NCBI GenBank assembly: GCA_903884235.1
Contig: CAISEB010000040.1
Span: 21,002 to 85,001, forward strand
DNA from: an uncultured Pseudomonadota bacterium
Lineage (GTDB): Bacteria; Pseudomonadota; Gammaproteobacteria; Steroidobacterales; Steroidobacteraceae
Reading direction: 5' to 3'
Length of the DNA: 64,000 bases
The notes beneath the pieces were generated by a model. It had not been told where the DNA came from. It ran no database searches and worked only from the letters and a program-made list of their open reading frames with translations. A program made the position numbers and the translations under genes. Below are positions 8,264 through 16,501 of the stretch, one piece after another. Every line of letters begins with the position of its first letter. The stretch's first letter is position 1.

Positions 8264-8660
8264 CCTCGGCGCACGCAGGACCCGCCGGCCGACGCGCCAG
8301 ACCGCGCCCCCCGCCCGCGCGGCCGCAGAAGCGGCCGAGGTGGCTCGCACGCCCGTGACCGCGGACCGCGACGAGCTTCTCTACCATCGCTTGCGCCTCG
8401 GGATCCTGAGCGCCCTCGCCGCCTCCGACTCGCTGACCTTCGTCGACCTGCGCGGACTGCTCGGGACCACGGATGGCAATCTCAGCGTGCACGCGCGCAA
8501 GCTCGAGGACGCCGGCTACGTCACCTGCGCCAAATCCTTCGCCGACCGGCGACCCCGCTCCGAGTACCGCCTGGCAGCGCCAGGCCGTCGCGCGCTCGAG
8601 CGCCATCTCAAGCACATGCAGGCGCTCATCGAGGCCACACGCAGGTCGCTGGATCGCTGA
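8256..8660 (+). CDS. Winged-helix transcriptional regulator (HTH_27 type)
   Basis: 134 residues. After a disordered Arg/Ala-rich N-terminus (about 40 residues), one winged-helix domain follows: RLGILSALAASDSLTFVDLRGLLGTTDGNLSVHARKLEDAGYV, then a wing with FADRRPRSEYRLAAPGRRALERHL. This is the compact MarR/ArsR-like family often annotated as winged helix DNA-binding domain. GTG start with GGAGG five bases away (8247-8251). It probably binds the ACTTT-N7-AAAGT repeats on either side and controls its own unit and the DUF4173 gene. Confidence 0.85.
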   Translation: MADLGARRTRRPTRQTAPPARAAAEAAEVARTPVTADRDELLYHRLRLGILSALAASDSLTFVDLRGLLGTTDGNLSVHARKLEDAGYVTCAKSFADRRPRSEYRLAAPGRRALERHLKHMQALIEATRRSLDR

Positions 8661-8696
8661 CGATCAGGGTCGACATGGGCGTCGGCTCGTCCATTC

Positions 8697-8713
8697 ACTT
8701 TAATTCATAAAGT
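8697..8713. promoter_or_regulatory. Inverted repeat ACTTT-N7-AAAGT (putative operator, copy 2)
   Basis: Five-base arms (8697-8701, 8709-8713) with an AT-rich 7-base centre, followed three bases later by TTGCAC, as at copy 1 where the gap is two. It ends ten bases before the ATG at 8723, so a bound protein would block either the promoter or translation initiation of the DUF4173 gene. Confidence 0.6.
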
Positions 8714-8722
8714 TATTTGCAC

Positions 8723-10189
8723 ATGAAACCCAATCACACCGATGCCCCCGCGCCACGACGGATGGCCCTGTGGGTCGCCGGACCCGTGCTCGCGATCGCG
8801 ATCACGACGGTCGGCTATGAGGCAAGGCCGGGACTCAACTGGTTCCTGTCCATCGCGGCGATCGCGCTCTCCCTCGCCGTGCTCGAGCGGCCCTCACCGC
8901 GCGCGCTCGCCTCGCAGCGCTACGTCGCGGTCGGGGTCGCGGTCGGCCTGTCCTCGTTGCTGGCCGTCACCGCGGACGCGCTACTGCAGTCGCTGCTGGC
9001 GCTCGCGATCGCGGTCCTCGGCGCGGTCGTCGTGCGCCTCGGCGCCGGTCTCGCGCCGGGCGAACTCGGCCCCGCGCAATGCCTTGCGACCCCGTGGCAA
9101 GCGACCCGCCTGACGGCGTCCGCCGCGAGCCGCGTGGTCGGCGATCGCCTGCGCACCGTCGGCGAGGGCCGCGCCATCGCCCCGCTGCGCGGCACCGCAG
9201 CCGCGGCGGCGATCGTCATGGTGTTCGGCGGACTCTTGGCCGAGGCGGACCCGACGCTCGCCGCGGCACGCGATTCGATCGTCCACGCCGTCACCAGCTT
9301 GTCGGGGATCGGGCGGGTGGGCGTTTGCACGGCGCTCGCGTTCGGGCTGGTCGGCTTCCTCGGCGTCGCGTGCCACTGCGCCGGGAATCCGCGTGCGGGC
9401 GGGGCCGGCCGCGCTTCGCCGGCGGTGCACACGGACACCGAACGCCTGATCATCCTCGGCACGGTCGCCGCGCTGTTCGCGGTATTCCTCCTCCTGCAGG
9501 CCCCGTATCTGTTCGAGAATCCCGGCGCCCGCGCCGGCAGCGGCGTGACGTTCGCCGCCGCCGTGCATCGTGGATTCATCGAGATCACGATCGTCGCCTC
9601 GCTGACGGCGGGCATCGTGCTGTTGCTGGATCGCCGCGCGGCGCGCGGCCCACGCGAAACCGCGGTCCGTATCGTCGGGTACCTCGTCCTGCTGGAGTGC
9701 GTGCTGCTGCTGGGCTCGGCATGGTTGCGCCTCGACGCATACGAGGGGGCCTACGGCTATACATTGCCGAGGACCTACGTCCGCGGCTACGTCCTGGCAC
9801 TCGCAGTCACGCTGCTGATGCTCGCAGCGGAATTGCGCGCGGGCGTGGACCCGGCACGCTTCTGCTGGAGGCTCGGCATGGTAGCCGTCGCCGCGCTGGC
9901 CGCACTCGCGATCGGCAACCCGGGCGCATGGGTCGTCCGCGCGAACGCCGAGCGCTACATCGCGAGCGGCCGCATGGATTGGGATTACCTCGCGCAGACC
10001 GGTCCGGATGGCTTGCCCACACTCGCGCACCTGCTGCCGCGGCTGACGGTCCCGGAGCAGGCGCGCGTCACGGAGACGCTGCGCGCGTCGGGCTGGCGCC
10101 CTGGCGCACCGGACCGCTGGTTCGAATGGAACCTGCACCGATCGATGGCGCGCGGCGCACGGCAGGCGATCACCCATGAATCCCCATAG
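8723..10189 (+). CDS. DUF4173-type polytopic membrane protein
   Basis: 488 residues from the ATG at 8723 (a TTG two codons earlier is also in frame; ATG 8762 is another option because the first hydrophobic segment starts there). About ten hydrophobic segments are visible. The C-terminal part shows family features: LRLDAYEGAYGYTLPRTYV after a transmembrane helix, and NPGAWVVRANAERY followed by DWDYLAQTGPDGLPTLAHLLP. Function unknown for the family. No clear Shine-Dalgarno site precedes the ATG because the operator lies there, so translation may be leaderless or start further in. Likely controlled by the neighbouring winged-helix protein. Confidence 0.8.
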   Translation: MKPNHTDAPAPRRMALWVAGPVLAIAITTVGYEARPGLNWFLSIAAIALSLAVLERPSPRALASQRYVAVGVAVGLSSLLAVTADALLQSLLALAIAVLGAVVVRLGAGLAPGELGPAQCLATPWQATRLTASAASRVVGDRLRTVGEGRAIAPLRGTAAAAAIVMVFGGLLAEADPTLAAARDSIVHAVTSLSGIGRVGVCTALAFGLVGFLGVACHCAGNPRAGGAGRASPAVHTDTERLIILGTVAALFAVFLLLQAPYLFENPGARAGSGVTFAAAVHRGFIEITIVASLTAGIVLLLDRRAARGPRETAVRIVGYLVLLECVLLLGSAWLRLDAYEGAYGYTLPRTYVRGYVLALAVTLLMLAAELRAGVDPARFCWRLGMVAVAALAALAIGNPGAWVVRANAERYIASGRMDWDYLAQTGPDGLPTLAHLLPRLTVPEQARVTETLRASGWRPGAPDRWFEWNLHRSMARGARQAITHESP

Positions 10190-10312
10190 CCGGCGCCGGT
10201 CGCAGCAGGATGCGCGCGTGCGCCACTGGCTGCGCCGGGTCAGGGCCCTCCTCGAGCGTCGCGATCTCCCGCGCGATCGCAGCTGCAGCCCCGCGTCCGC
10301 CCCGCGACCGGT
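10190..10312. other. Gap with a short minus-strand open frame
   Basis: 123 bases between the DUF4173 gene and the NUDIX gene. On the minus strand one frame stays open through the whole gap and reads as a plausible protein tail (AIAREIATLEEGPDPAQPVA) with GC-rich third positions, but it has no convincing start and overlaps the end of the NUDIX gene. It may be a remnant or chance. Confidence 0.25.
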
Positions 10313-10723
10313 TCAGGTCCGTCCGCGCGCGAGGTAGTCGGCGACGATCCGCGCGTGGTCGAAGGCGAGCGGCGGCGGCGAGGCCGGATCCACGATCGCG
10401 AACGCGCCGGCATCATCGCCGGCCAGCGGTTGGCCACGCGCGCGCCCGACGTAGACGATGCTGACCGTTTGGCCGCGCGGGTCGCGCGCGGGATCGGAGT
10501 ACACGCCGAGCAGGGCAACGAGTTCGACATCGAGCCCCGTCTCCTCCCGCGCCTCGCGCACCGCAGCTGCCTCGACGGTCTCGCCGACCTCGACGAAGCC
10601 GCCGGGTAGCGCCCAGCCGGGCGGTGGAAAGCGCCGCTCGATCAGCACGATCGGGCGTCCCGGGCGATCGACGAGTTCGATGATCACGTCGGCTGCGACC
10701 GGCGGCGTCGTGGGTCTGGTCAT
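10313..10723 (-). CDS. NUDIX hydrolase
   Basis: 136-residue protein with a complete NUDIX box (GGFVEVGETVEAAAVREAREETGLDV, residues about 40-65) preceded by PPPGWALPGG. Such enzymes hydrolyse nucleoside diphosphates linked to another moiety (ADP-ribose, oxidised nucleotides and similar); the substrate is not evident. The ATG at 10723 gives the expected short strand before the box; longer in-frame starts would run into hslR and were rejected. It lies downstream of hslR on the same strand with a 179-base gap that holds only GC-rich sequence. Confidence 0.88.
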   Translation of the reverse strand: MTRPTTPPVAADVIIELVDRPGRPIVLIERRFPPPGWALPGGFVEVGETVEAAAVREAREETGLDVELVALLGVYSDPARDPRGQTVSIVYVGRARGQPLAGDDAGAFAIVDPASPPPLAFDHARIVADYLARGRT

Positions 10724-10902
10724 TGGCGCAGTATCCCACCACGCGGGGCGGGGCGCCGCCGCGGCGATTGCCGCCGCGGACGGCCGGGCCTGGTCCGAGG
10801 TCCCGCGCCCGCATCCGGGCGGCGGTCGTCGCGCGGGTGGGCGAGCGACACGACCCGGTGGCGTCGCCTCGCGACGGCCCGCCTCGACGATGCACAGACG
10901 GC

Positions 10903-11337
10903 TCAGCCCTCTCGCTGGCGCCGCGCGAGCGCACGCAGCTCGCGACGCTCCTTCTTGTCCGGCCGGCCGTCGGACTGGGGCATCGACAGCGAATCGAGGC
11001 GACGGGCCTCGGCGAAGCGGGCGCTGCGCGCGGCGCTCGCCGCGGTCTCGGCGTAGCAGGCCCGCGCCTCGGGCGCGGGCCCACGCCGCGTCGGGATCGC
11101 CAGCACCTCGAGCTCGAGGTCGCGGCCCCCGAGCGAGAGCCGCAGCAGGTCGCCCCTCGACACCGCCCGGGCCGGCTTCACCCGCCCGCCGTTCAGGTGC
11201 ACGTGGCCGCCCGACACGGCGGCCGAGGCCAGCGAGCGGCTCTTGTAGAGGCGCACGCACCACAGCCAGCGGTCGAGGCGCAGGTCGTCCGCCCCGCCCT
11301 CGGCCTCGCCCTCGTCCCGGTCATGCGATTTGGCCAT
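10903..11337 (-). CDS. hslR: HslR, S4-domain RNA-binding heat-shock protein 15
   Basis: 144 residues. The S4 RNA-binding domain occupies about residues 19-80 (LRLDRWLWCVRLYKSRSLA, SGGHVHLNGGRVKPA), with a basic C-terminal tail (PDKKERRELRALARRQREG). Hsp15 binds 50S subunits carrying stalled peptidyl-tRNA and frees them after heat stress. ATG at 11337; divergent from kbl across 82 bases. Confidence 0.88.
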   Translation of the reverse strand: MAKSHDRDEGEAEGGADDLRLDRWLWCVRLYKSRSLASAAVSGGHVHLNGGRVKPARAVSRGDLLRLSLGGRDLELEVLAIPTRRGPAPEARACYAETAASAARSARFAEARRLDSLSMPQSDGRPDKKERRELRALARRQREG

Positions 11338-11383
11338 GCGCTTTTTAGATCGCGGCCAGCGGCCGGATCCGGGGATTATTGCC

Positions 11384-11389
11384 TATACT
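11384..11389 (+). promoter_or_regulatory. Candidate -10 element (TATACT) upstream of kbl
   Basis: TATACT 31 bases before the kbl ATG in the only AT-rich patch between hslR and kbl (11371-11389). No good -35 is present at 16-18 bases, so an activator may be required. Confidence 0.4.
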
Positions 11390-11419
11390 TGCCGCCCTAC
11401 AGAAGGCTCGGGGACCTGA

Positions 11420-12610
11420 ATGGACAGCGCGTTCTACGACCGTCTCGCCACCGACATCGCCGGCCTGCGGGAACAGGGGCTGTACAAGACAGAGCGCCTG
11501 CTCAGTTCACCGCAGGACGCCGTGATCCGCGTCGGTGAGGGCCGCGAGGTGGTCAACCTCTGCGCGAACAACTACCTCGGACTGGCCTCGCACCCGGCCA
11601 TCCGCGAAGCCGCGCATGCGGCGATCGACCGCTACGGCTACGGCATGGCCTCGGTGCGGTTCATCTGCGGCACGAACGCCGTGCATCGCGAACTGGAGCA
11701 GCGGCTGTCGGCGTTCCTCGGCACGGATGACGTGATCTTGTACTCGTCCTGCTTCGATGCGAACGGCGGCCTGTTCGAGACCCTGCTCGGCGAGCAGGAC
11801 GCGGTGATCTCCGACGCGCTCAACCATGCCTCTATCATCGACGGCATCCGTCTGTGCAAGGCGCGCAAGCATCGCTACGCGAACCGCGACATGGCCGAAC
11901 TCGAGGCGCGCCTCGTCGAGTCCGCCGATGCGCGCACGCGACTCATCGTCACGGACGGCGTGTTCTCGATGGACGGCACGATCGCGCCGCTCGCCGCGAT
12001 CTGCGACCTCGCCGAGCGGCACAACGCGCTCGTCGTCGTCGACGACTCGCACTCGACCGGGTTCATGGGCGCCGGCGGCCGTGGCACGCATGAGCATGCC
12101 GGCGTCATGGGGCGCGTCGACTTCCTGACCGGCACGCTCGGCAAGGCCCTCGGCGGGGCCGCGGGAGGCTACGTCGCCGGTCGCGCGCGCGCCGTCGAAT
12201 GGCTGCGGCAGCGCTCGAGGCCGTACCTGTTCTCGAACTCCGTGCCACCGGTGATCGCCTCGACCTCGCTGCGCGTACTCGACCTGATCGCCGAGGGCGA
12301 CGCGCTGCGCCGCCAGCTGCACGAGAACGCCCGGTTCTTCCGCACCGGCATGCAGGCCGCGGGGTTCACGCTCGTCCCGGGCGAACATCCGATCATCCCG
12401 GTGATGCTGGGCGAGGCGACGTTGGCCGGCCGCATGGCCGAACGGCTGCTGGAGCTCGGCGTGTACGTGATCGGATTCTCGTTCCCGGTCGTCCCGAAGG
12501 GACAGGCGCGCATCCGCACGCAGATGAGCGCCGCCCATACGCGCGCCGACCTCGAGAAGGCCGTCGCCGCGTTCACTACCGCCGGGCGCGAGCTCGGCCT
12601 CGTCCGCTGA
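11420..12610 (+). CDS. kbl: 2-amino-3-ketobutyrate CoA ligase (glycine C-acetyltransferase)
   Basis: 396-residue PLP enzyme of the alpha-oxoamine synthase family. It cleaves 2-amino-3-ketobutyrate with CoA into glycine and acetyl-CoA, the second step of threonine breakdown by Tdh. Visible marks: [39 protein letters not shown] and the PLP lysine in [13 protein letters not shown]. Length and pairing with tdh ten bases downstream are standard. Start ATG at 11420 with GGGGA upstream. Confidence 0.96.
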   Translation: MDSAFYDRLATDIAGLREQGLYKTERLLSSPQDAVIRVGEGREVVNLCANNYLGLASHPAIREAAHAAIDRYGYGMASVRFICGTNAVHRELEQRLSAFLGTDDVILYSSCFDANGGLFETLLGEQDAVISDALNHASIIDGIRLCKARKHRYANRDMAELEARLVESADARTRLIVTDGVFSMDGTIAPLAAICDLAERHNALVVVDDSHSTGFMGAGGRGTHEHAGVMGRVDFLTGTLGKALGGAAGGYVAGRARAVEWLRQRSRPYLFSNSVPPVIASTSLRVLDLIAEGDALRRQLHENARFFRTGMQAAGFTLVPGEHPIIPVMLGEATLAGRMAERLLELGVYVIGFSFPVVPKGQARIRTQMSAAHTRADLEKAVAAFTTAGRELGLVR

Positions 12611-12620
12611 GGAGCGCGAC

Positions 12621-13649
12621 ATGAAGGCATTGGTGAAGGCCAAGGCGGAAAAGGGCATCTGGATGATGGACGTCCCGGAGCCGACGATCGGCCCGAACGA
12701 CGTTCTGATCCGCATGCGCAAGACCGCGATCTGCGGCACCGACATGCACATCTGGCACTGGGACGACTGGGCCCAGCGCACGATCAAGGTACCGATGGCG
12801 GTCGGCCACGAATACTGCGGTGAAATCGTCGAGATGGGCAGCGAGGTCGCCGGACTCAAGGTCGGCGACCGGGTCTCCGGCGAAGGGCACATCACCTGCG
12901 GCCACTGTCGCAACTGCCGCGCGGGCCGTCGCCACCTGTGCCGGAACACGGTCGGCGTCGGCGTAAACCGCCCGGGCTGCTTCGCCGAATACATGTCGCT
13001 GCCCGCGTCGAACGTCTTCAAGCTCTCCCCCGCAATCAGCGACGACATCGCCTCGATCCTCGATCCATTCGGGAACGCCACGCACACCGCGCTGTCGTTC
13101 AACGTCGTCGGCGAGGACGTGCTGATCACCGGTGCCGGACCCATCGGCATCATGGCGGTCGCCATCGCCCGCTACGCTGGCGCACGCCATGTCGTGGTCA
13201 CCGACGTCAATCCCTACCGTCTCGACCTCGCCCGCAGGATGGGTGCCTCGCGGGCACTCGACGTGCGCACCGAGAACCTCGAGGAGGCGATGAAGTCGCT
13301 CGGCATGGAGGAAGGCTTCGACGTCGGCATGGAGATGTCCGGCGTGCCGTCGGCGTTCCGCGAGATGCTGCGCACGATGCATCATGGCGGCAGCATCGCC
13401 ATGCTCGGCATCATGCCGAAGGACACCGGCATCCAGTGGGACGAGGTCATCTTCAAGGGCCTCGTCATCAAGGGCGTCTACGGCCGCGAGATGTTCGAGA
13501 CCTGGTACAAGATGTCGAGCATGCTGCAGAGTGGCCTCGACATCTCCGGTGTCGTCACCCATCGGATGCCGGTCAGCGAATACCGGGACGGGTTCGAGAC
13601 CATGGCCTCGGGCCTGAGCGGCAAGGTCATTCTGGACTGGGTGGCCTGA
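12621..13649 (+). CDS. tdh: L-threonine 3-dehydrogenase
   Basis: 342-residue zinc-dependent medium-chain dehydrogenase that oxidises threonine with NAD to 2-amino-3-ketobutyrate, the substrate of Kbl. Catalytic zinc ligands lie in ICGTD and GHEYCGEIV; structural zinc cysteines in [15 protein letters not shown]; the Rossmann nucleotide fold in [19 protein letters not shown] with [15 protein letters not shown] with GGAGCG upstream. Forms an operon with kbl. Confidence 0.96.
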   Translation: MKALVKAKAEKGIWMMDVPEPTIGPNDVLIRMRKTAICGTDMHIWHWDDWAQRTIKVPMAVGHEYCGEIVEMGSEVAGLKVGDRVSGEGHITCGHCRNCRAGRRHLCRNTVGVGVNRPGCFAEYMSLPASNVFKLSPAISDDIASILDPFGNATHTALSFNVVGEDVLITGAGPIGIMAVAIARYAGARHVVVTDVNPYRLDLARRMGASRALDVRTENLEEAMKSLGMEEGFDVGMEMSGVPSAFREMLRTMHHGGSIAMLGIMPKDTGIQWDEVIFKGLVIKGVYGREMFETWYKMSSMLQSGLDISGVVTHRMPVSEYRDGFETMASGLSGKVILDWVA

Positions 13650-13763
13650 GGCCGGCGCGACCGCGGGGCTCTAGACCTACCGGGCTCCCCGTGTGGACAG
13701 GCGGGAGGCACTGTAGGCCCATCGGGTCGAGCCGCAAATTGCCTCACAAAACGGGTCTTTCCG

Positions 13764-13794
13764 TTGACAGTCCCGCCTTGCGACGGCATATGCT
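13764..13794 (+). promoter_or_regulatory. Promoter of the exopolysaccharide-like operon
   Basis: Consensus -35 TTGACA (13764-13769) followed by CATATGCT at 13787-13794: TATGCT as -10 with a 19-base spacer, or CATATG with 17. The perfect -35 is rare in this background. Transcription would begin near 13800, leaving a leader of about 165 bases before the first start codon. Confidence 0.6.
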
Positions 13795-13819
13795 GTCCGG
13801 ATGCCTAGACCAGTCGTAA

Positions 13820-13909
13820 ACCCGGTAACCGGGTCCTCGCGAGGATGCGGGGAGACCCACGGCGGGGAGCCAGCATGCCTTGAAGGCATCGCCCCCGCCA
13901 CACCCCGCA
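13820..13909 (+). ncRNA. Structured 5' leader of the exopolysaccharide-like operon (candidate cis-regulatory RNA)
   Basis: Immediately after the predicted transcription start are three consecutive structures. Hairpin 1: ACCCGG (13820-13825) / CCGGGT (13829-13834). Hairpin 2: the palindrome TCCTCGCGAGGA (13834-13845). Hairpin 3 has nested arms: TGCGGGG 13846-13852 with CCCCGCA 13903-13909, GGCGGGG 13861-13867 with CCCCGCC 13893-13899, and ATGCC 13875-13879 with GGCAT 13885-13889. The 5' sides of the outer and middle arms are a near-repeat (GCGGGGAGACC / GCGGGGAGCC). I checked it against the c-di-GMP-I (GEMM) consensus and it lacks the GGGACGCAAAGC signature. It may be an unrecognised riboswitch, a protein-binding leader or an attenuator. 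Confidence 0.5.
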
Positions 13910-13967
13910 CCGCAGCCCCCCGGCGCGGCGCACCTGCGTCTCGCACCCTGCGGCCGGGCCGCTAGTC

Positions 13968-15032
13968 ATGGGCTTCCTGGCGGGCGCGGCCCCGGTCGTC
14001 GTCATCGCGTTCCTGCTCGGCCTTGCGGTGTCCGTCCTGACCCTCCTGATGATGCTGACGACGATGGTCATGCGCATGAACTCGCTGCGCATGGAGCGCA
14101 TCGATGCCGATGCGCGGGCCCTCTGGCACCCGCTCCTGTCCCACGCGGCCGCGGGGCACCTCGGCACCCTGCCGACGCTGCAGGCACGCCACGTCCGCGG
14201 CTTCATCGAGGTGTGGAACGAGGTCCACGAACCGCTGCGCGGCGGCACGACGGACGCGCTCGCGGAACTCGCCCGCGCCGGGGACCTGCCACGGCACCTG
14301 TACCGGTTCCTCGGCCAGACGACGTTCCACCACCGGGTCATGGCGATCATCGCGCTCGGCCACCTCAAGCGCGGCGAGAGCTTCGACCGAGTCCTGCCGT
14401 TCCTCAACGACAAGAGCCCGATCCTGTCGCTTTGCGCGGCACGCTCGCTGATGCAGTTGGATCCGGAGCGGGCGGTGCCGAAGCTCGTACCCCTGATCGT
14501 CGAGCGCACCTACTGGTCGCAGGGCGTCGTCGCGTCGATCCTCACCGAAAGCGAGCAGGCCATCGTCACCGAGCCGATGGCCGACGCCACGCTGCACGCG
14601 ACGTCGGACGTCGCCCCGCGCCTGATCCGCTTCCTCGCCGGGGTCAGCCCCGAATCGGCCGCGCCGATCATCCGCGAGGCTCTGCGCACCTCGAGCGACG
14701 AGCGCATCATCTCCACCTGCCTGCAGTCGATGACCGACCCTGCGGACCTCGACTGCGTGCGCCCACTGCTCTCGCACCCGCTCTGGTACATCCGGATGCA
14801 GGCCGCGAGCACGCTCGGCGCTCTCGGCGTACCGGGTGACGAGCACCGCCTCGTCGTGATGCTGCGCGACACCCAGTGGTGGGTTCGCTATCGCGCCGCC
14901 CAGGCGCTGCTGCGCCTGAAGTTCATCGGCGCCGATGATGCCCGCCGCATCCACGATTCGCAGACGGACGCTTTCGCGCGGGACATCCTCTCGCATGTGC
15001 TCGCCGAGCGGTCGATCGAGGCGCCTACATGA
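13968..15032 (+). CDS. HEAT-repeat membrane protein of the exopolysaccharide-like operon
   Basis: 354 residues. An N-terminal transmembrane helix (about residues 5-35, VVVIAFLLGLAVSVLTLLMMLT) is followed by an all-helical body with HEAT/armadillo-like repeats, clear in HRVMAIIALGHLKRGE, ILSLCAARSLMQLDPERA, IRMQAASTLGALGVPGDE and VRYRAAQALLRLKFIG. No catalytic residues are seen; such scaffolds usually hold partner proteins. The stop overlaps the glycosyltransferase start (ATGA, 15029-15032), so it probably works with that enzyme at the inner membrane. No convincing Shine-Dalgarno site before the ATG, which follows the structured leader. Confidence 0.75.
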   Translation: MGFLAGAAPVVVIAFLLGLAVSVLTLLMMLTTMVMRMNSLRMERIDADARALWHPLLSHAAAGHLGTLPTLQARHVRGFIEVWNEVHEPLRGGTTDALAELARAGDLPRHLYRFLGQTTFHHRVMAIIALGHLKRGESFDRVLPFLNDKSPILSLCAARSLMQLDPERAVPKLVPLIVERTYWSQGVVASILTESEQAIVTEPMADATLHATSDVAPRLIRFLAGVSPESAAPIIREALRTSSDERIISTCLQSMTDPADLDCVRPLLSHPLWYIRMQAASTLGALGVPGDEHRLVVMLRDTQWWVRYRAAQALLRLKFIGADDARRIHDSQTDAFARDILSHVLAERSIEAPT

Positions 15033-16501
15033 CCGAGCTCATGGCGACGTGGCTGCTCGACCTGCAGTGGGTGTTCTTCGCCTACTTCATCCTGATCAGC
15101 GCAGGCTACCTGACGCTGCACTACATCGCCGTCATCTCGACGATCCGCTACATGCGCGACAACCGCGCGGAATACCTGCCGCGGATCCTGCCCTCGTACC
15201 AGCCCCCGATCAGCATCCTGATCCCGGCGTACAACGAGGAGCAGTCGATCATTTCCTCGATCCACTCGGTGCTGCGCCTCGAGTACCCGGAATTCGAGGT
15301 CGTCGTCGTCAACGACGGCTCCAGCGACGGCACGCTGGCGCGACTGATCGCCGAGTTCTCGATGCACGAGTTTCCGGAGGCCTACCGCCAGCGACTGGCG
15401 ACGCAGCGCATCCGCGGCGTCTGGGCCTCGCCGCTCTACCCTCGCCTCAGGGTCGTCGACAAGGAGAACGGTGGCAAGTCCGACGCCCTCAACGCGGGCA
15501 TCAATTGCATCCGCTACCCCCTGTTCTGCGCGATCGACGCCGACTGCATCCTCAATCCCGGCAGCCTGGCACGCGTCGTACGGCCGTTCCTCGATGACTC
15601 GACCACGGTGGCGAGCGGCGGCGTGGTGCGGGTACTCAATGGCTGCACGGTCAAGAACGGCTTCCTCGAGAAGGTCGAACTGCCGCGCAGGCTCCTCCCC
15701 CTCATCCAGAGCGTCGAGTACCTGCGCGCGTTCCGGTTCGGGCGCATGGGCTGGTCGCCGCTCAACGCGCTGCTCGTGATCTCCGGTGCGTTCGGGGTGT
15801 TCTACAAGGAGCACGTCGTCGCCGTCGGCGGCTACCGCACCGACACCGTCGGCGAGGACATGGAACTCGTCGTGCGCCTGCACCGCAAGCTCAGGCGGGA
15901 GCGCCGCCCGTACCGCATCACGTTCGTGCCGGACCCGATCTGCTGGACCGAGGTGCCGTCCGACCTGAAGTCGCTGAAGGCCCAGCGCATCCGCTGGCAG
16001 CAGGGCCTCGCGGAGAGCATCATCCCGAACCTGCGGCTGCTGTTCAGCCGCCGTGCCGGCCTGGTGGGCCTGGTGGCATTCCCGTTCATGATCCTGTTCG
16101 AGCTGCTCGGCCCGATCGTCGAGCTGCTCGGCTACGTCGCCATGATCACGCTCTGGCTGCTGCACCTGATCCCACTGCAGTCGTTCCTCGTGTTCCTGTT
16201 CCTCGCCGTGGGGATGGGCATCATGCAGTCGACGAACGCCATCTTCCTCGAGCGGCTCTCGTTCCAGATGTACCCGCGCATCGGCCAGCAGCTGATCCTG
16301 TTCGCGGCCGCGATCGTCGAGAACTTCGGCTATCGACAGATGACGGCCGTGTTCCGTCTGATTGGACTCGGCCGCTGGTTCTTCAGCGGCAAGGCGCGCA
16401 GCGATTGGGGCCAGATCACCCGGGACGGGTCGTGGCAGTCCGAGGAGGCCCCGGCCGAGGTCGTCTCCGCCGTCGCGCCGCGGAGCGGGTTCCGACAATG
16501 A
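15029..16501 (+). CDS. Processive family-2 glycosyltransferase (PgaC/BcsA-like membrane synthase)
   Basis: 490 residues. One or two N-terminal transmembrane segments (about 5-35) precede a cytoplasmic GT2 domain with all four signature elements: VVNDGSSDGT (about residue 92), AIDADCI (DxD, about 170), GEDMEL (about 275) and QRIRWQQG (QxxRW, about 322). Several C-terminal transmembrane helices follow (LVGLVAFPFMILFELLGPIV, LIPLQSFLVFLFLAVGMGI and others). This is the plan of processive synthases such as PgaC, NfrB and BcsA, which polymerise and translocate a polysaccharide. No PilZ domain is present. The sugar is unknown. Confidence 0.88.
   Translation: MTELMATWLLDLQWVFFAYFILISAGYLTLHYIAVISTIRYMRDNRAEYLPRILPSYQPPISILIPAYNEEQSIISSIHSVLRLEYPEFEVVVVNDGSSDGTLARLIAEFSMHEFPEAYRQRLATQRIRGVWASPLYPRLRVVDKENGGKSDALNAGINCIRYPLFCAIDADCILNPGSLARVVRPFLDDSTTVASGGVVRVLNGCTVKNGFLEKVELPRRLLPLIQSVEYLRAFRFGRMGWSPLNALLVISGAFGVFYKEHVVAVGGYRTDTVGEDMELVVRLHRKLRRERRPYRITFVPDPICWTEVPSDLKSLKAQRIRWQQGLAESIIPNLRLLFSRRAGLVGLVAFPFMILFELLGPIVELLGYVAMITLWLLHLIPLQSFLVFLFLAVGMGIMQSTNAIFLERLSFQMYPRIGQQLILFAAAIVENFGYRQMTAVFRLIGLGRWFFSGKARSDWGQITRDGSWQSEEAPAEVVSAVAPRSGFRQ

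Noticed and set aside
13811..13910. c-di-GMP-I (GEMM) riboswitch
   Set aside because: The AAACC-hairpin start is suggestive, but the GGGACGCAAAGC core and tetraloop receptor are absent; kept as an unclassified structured leader.
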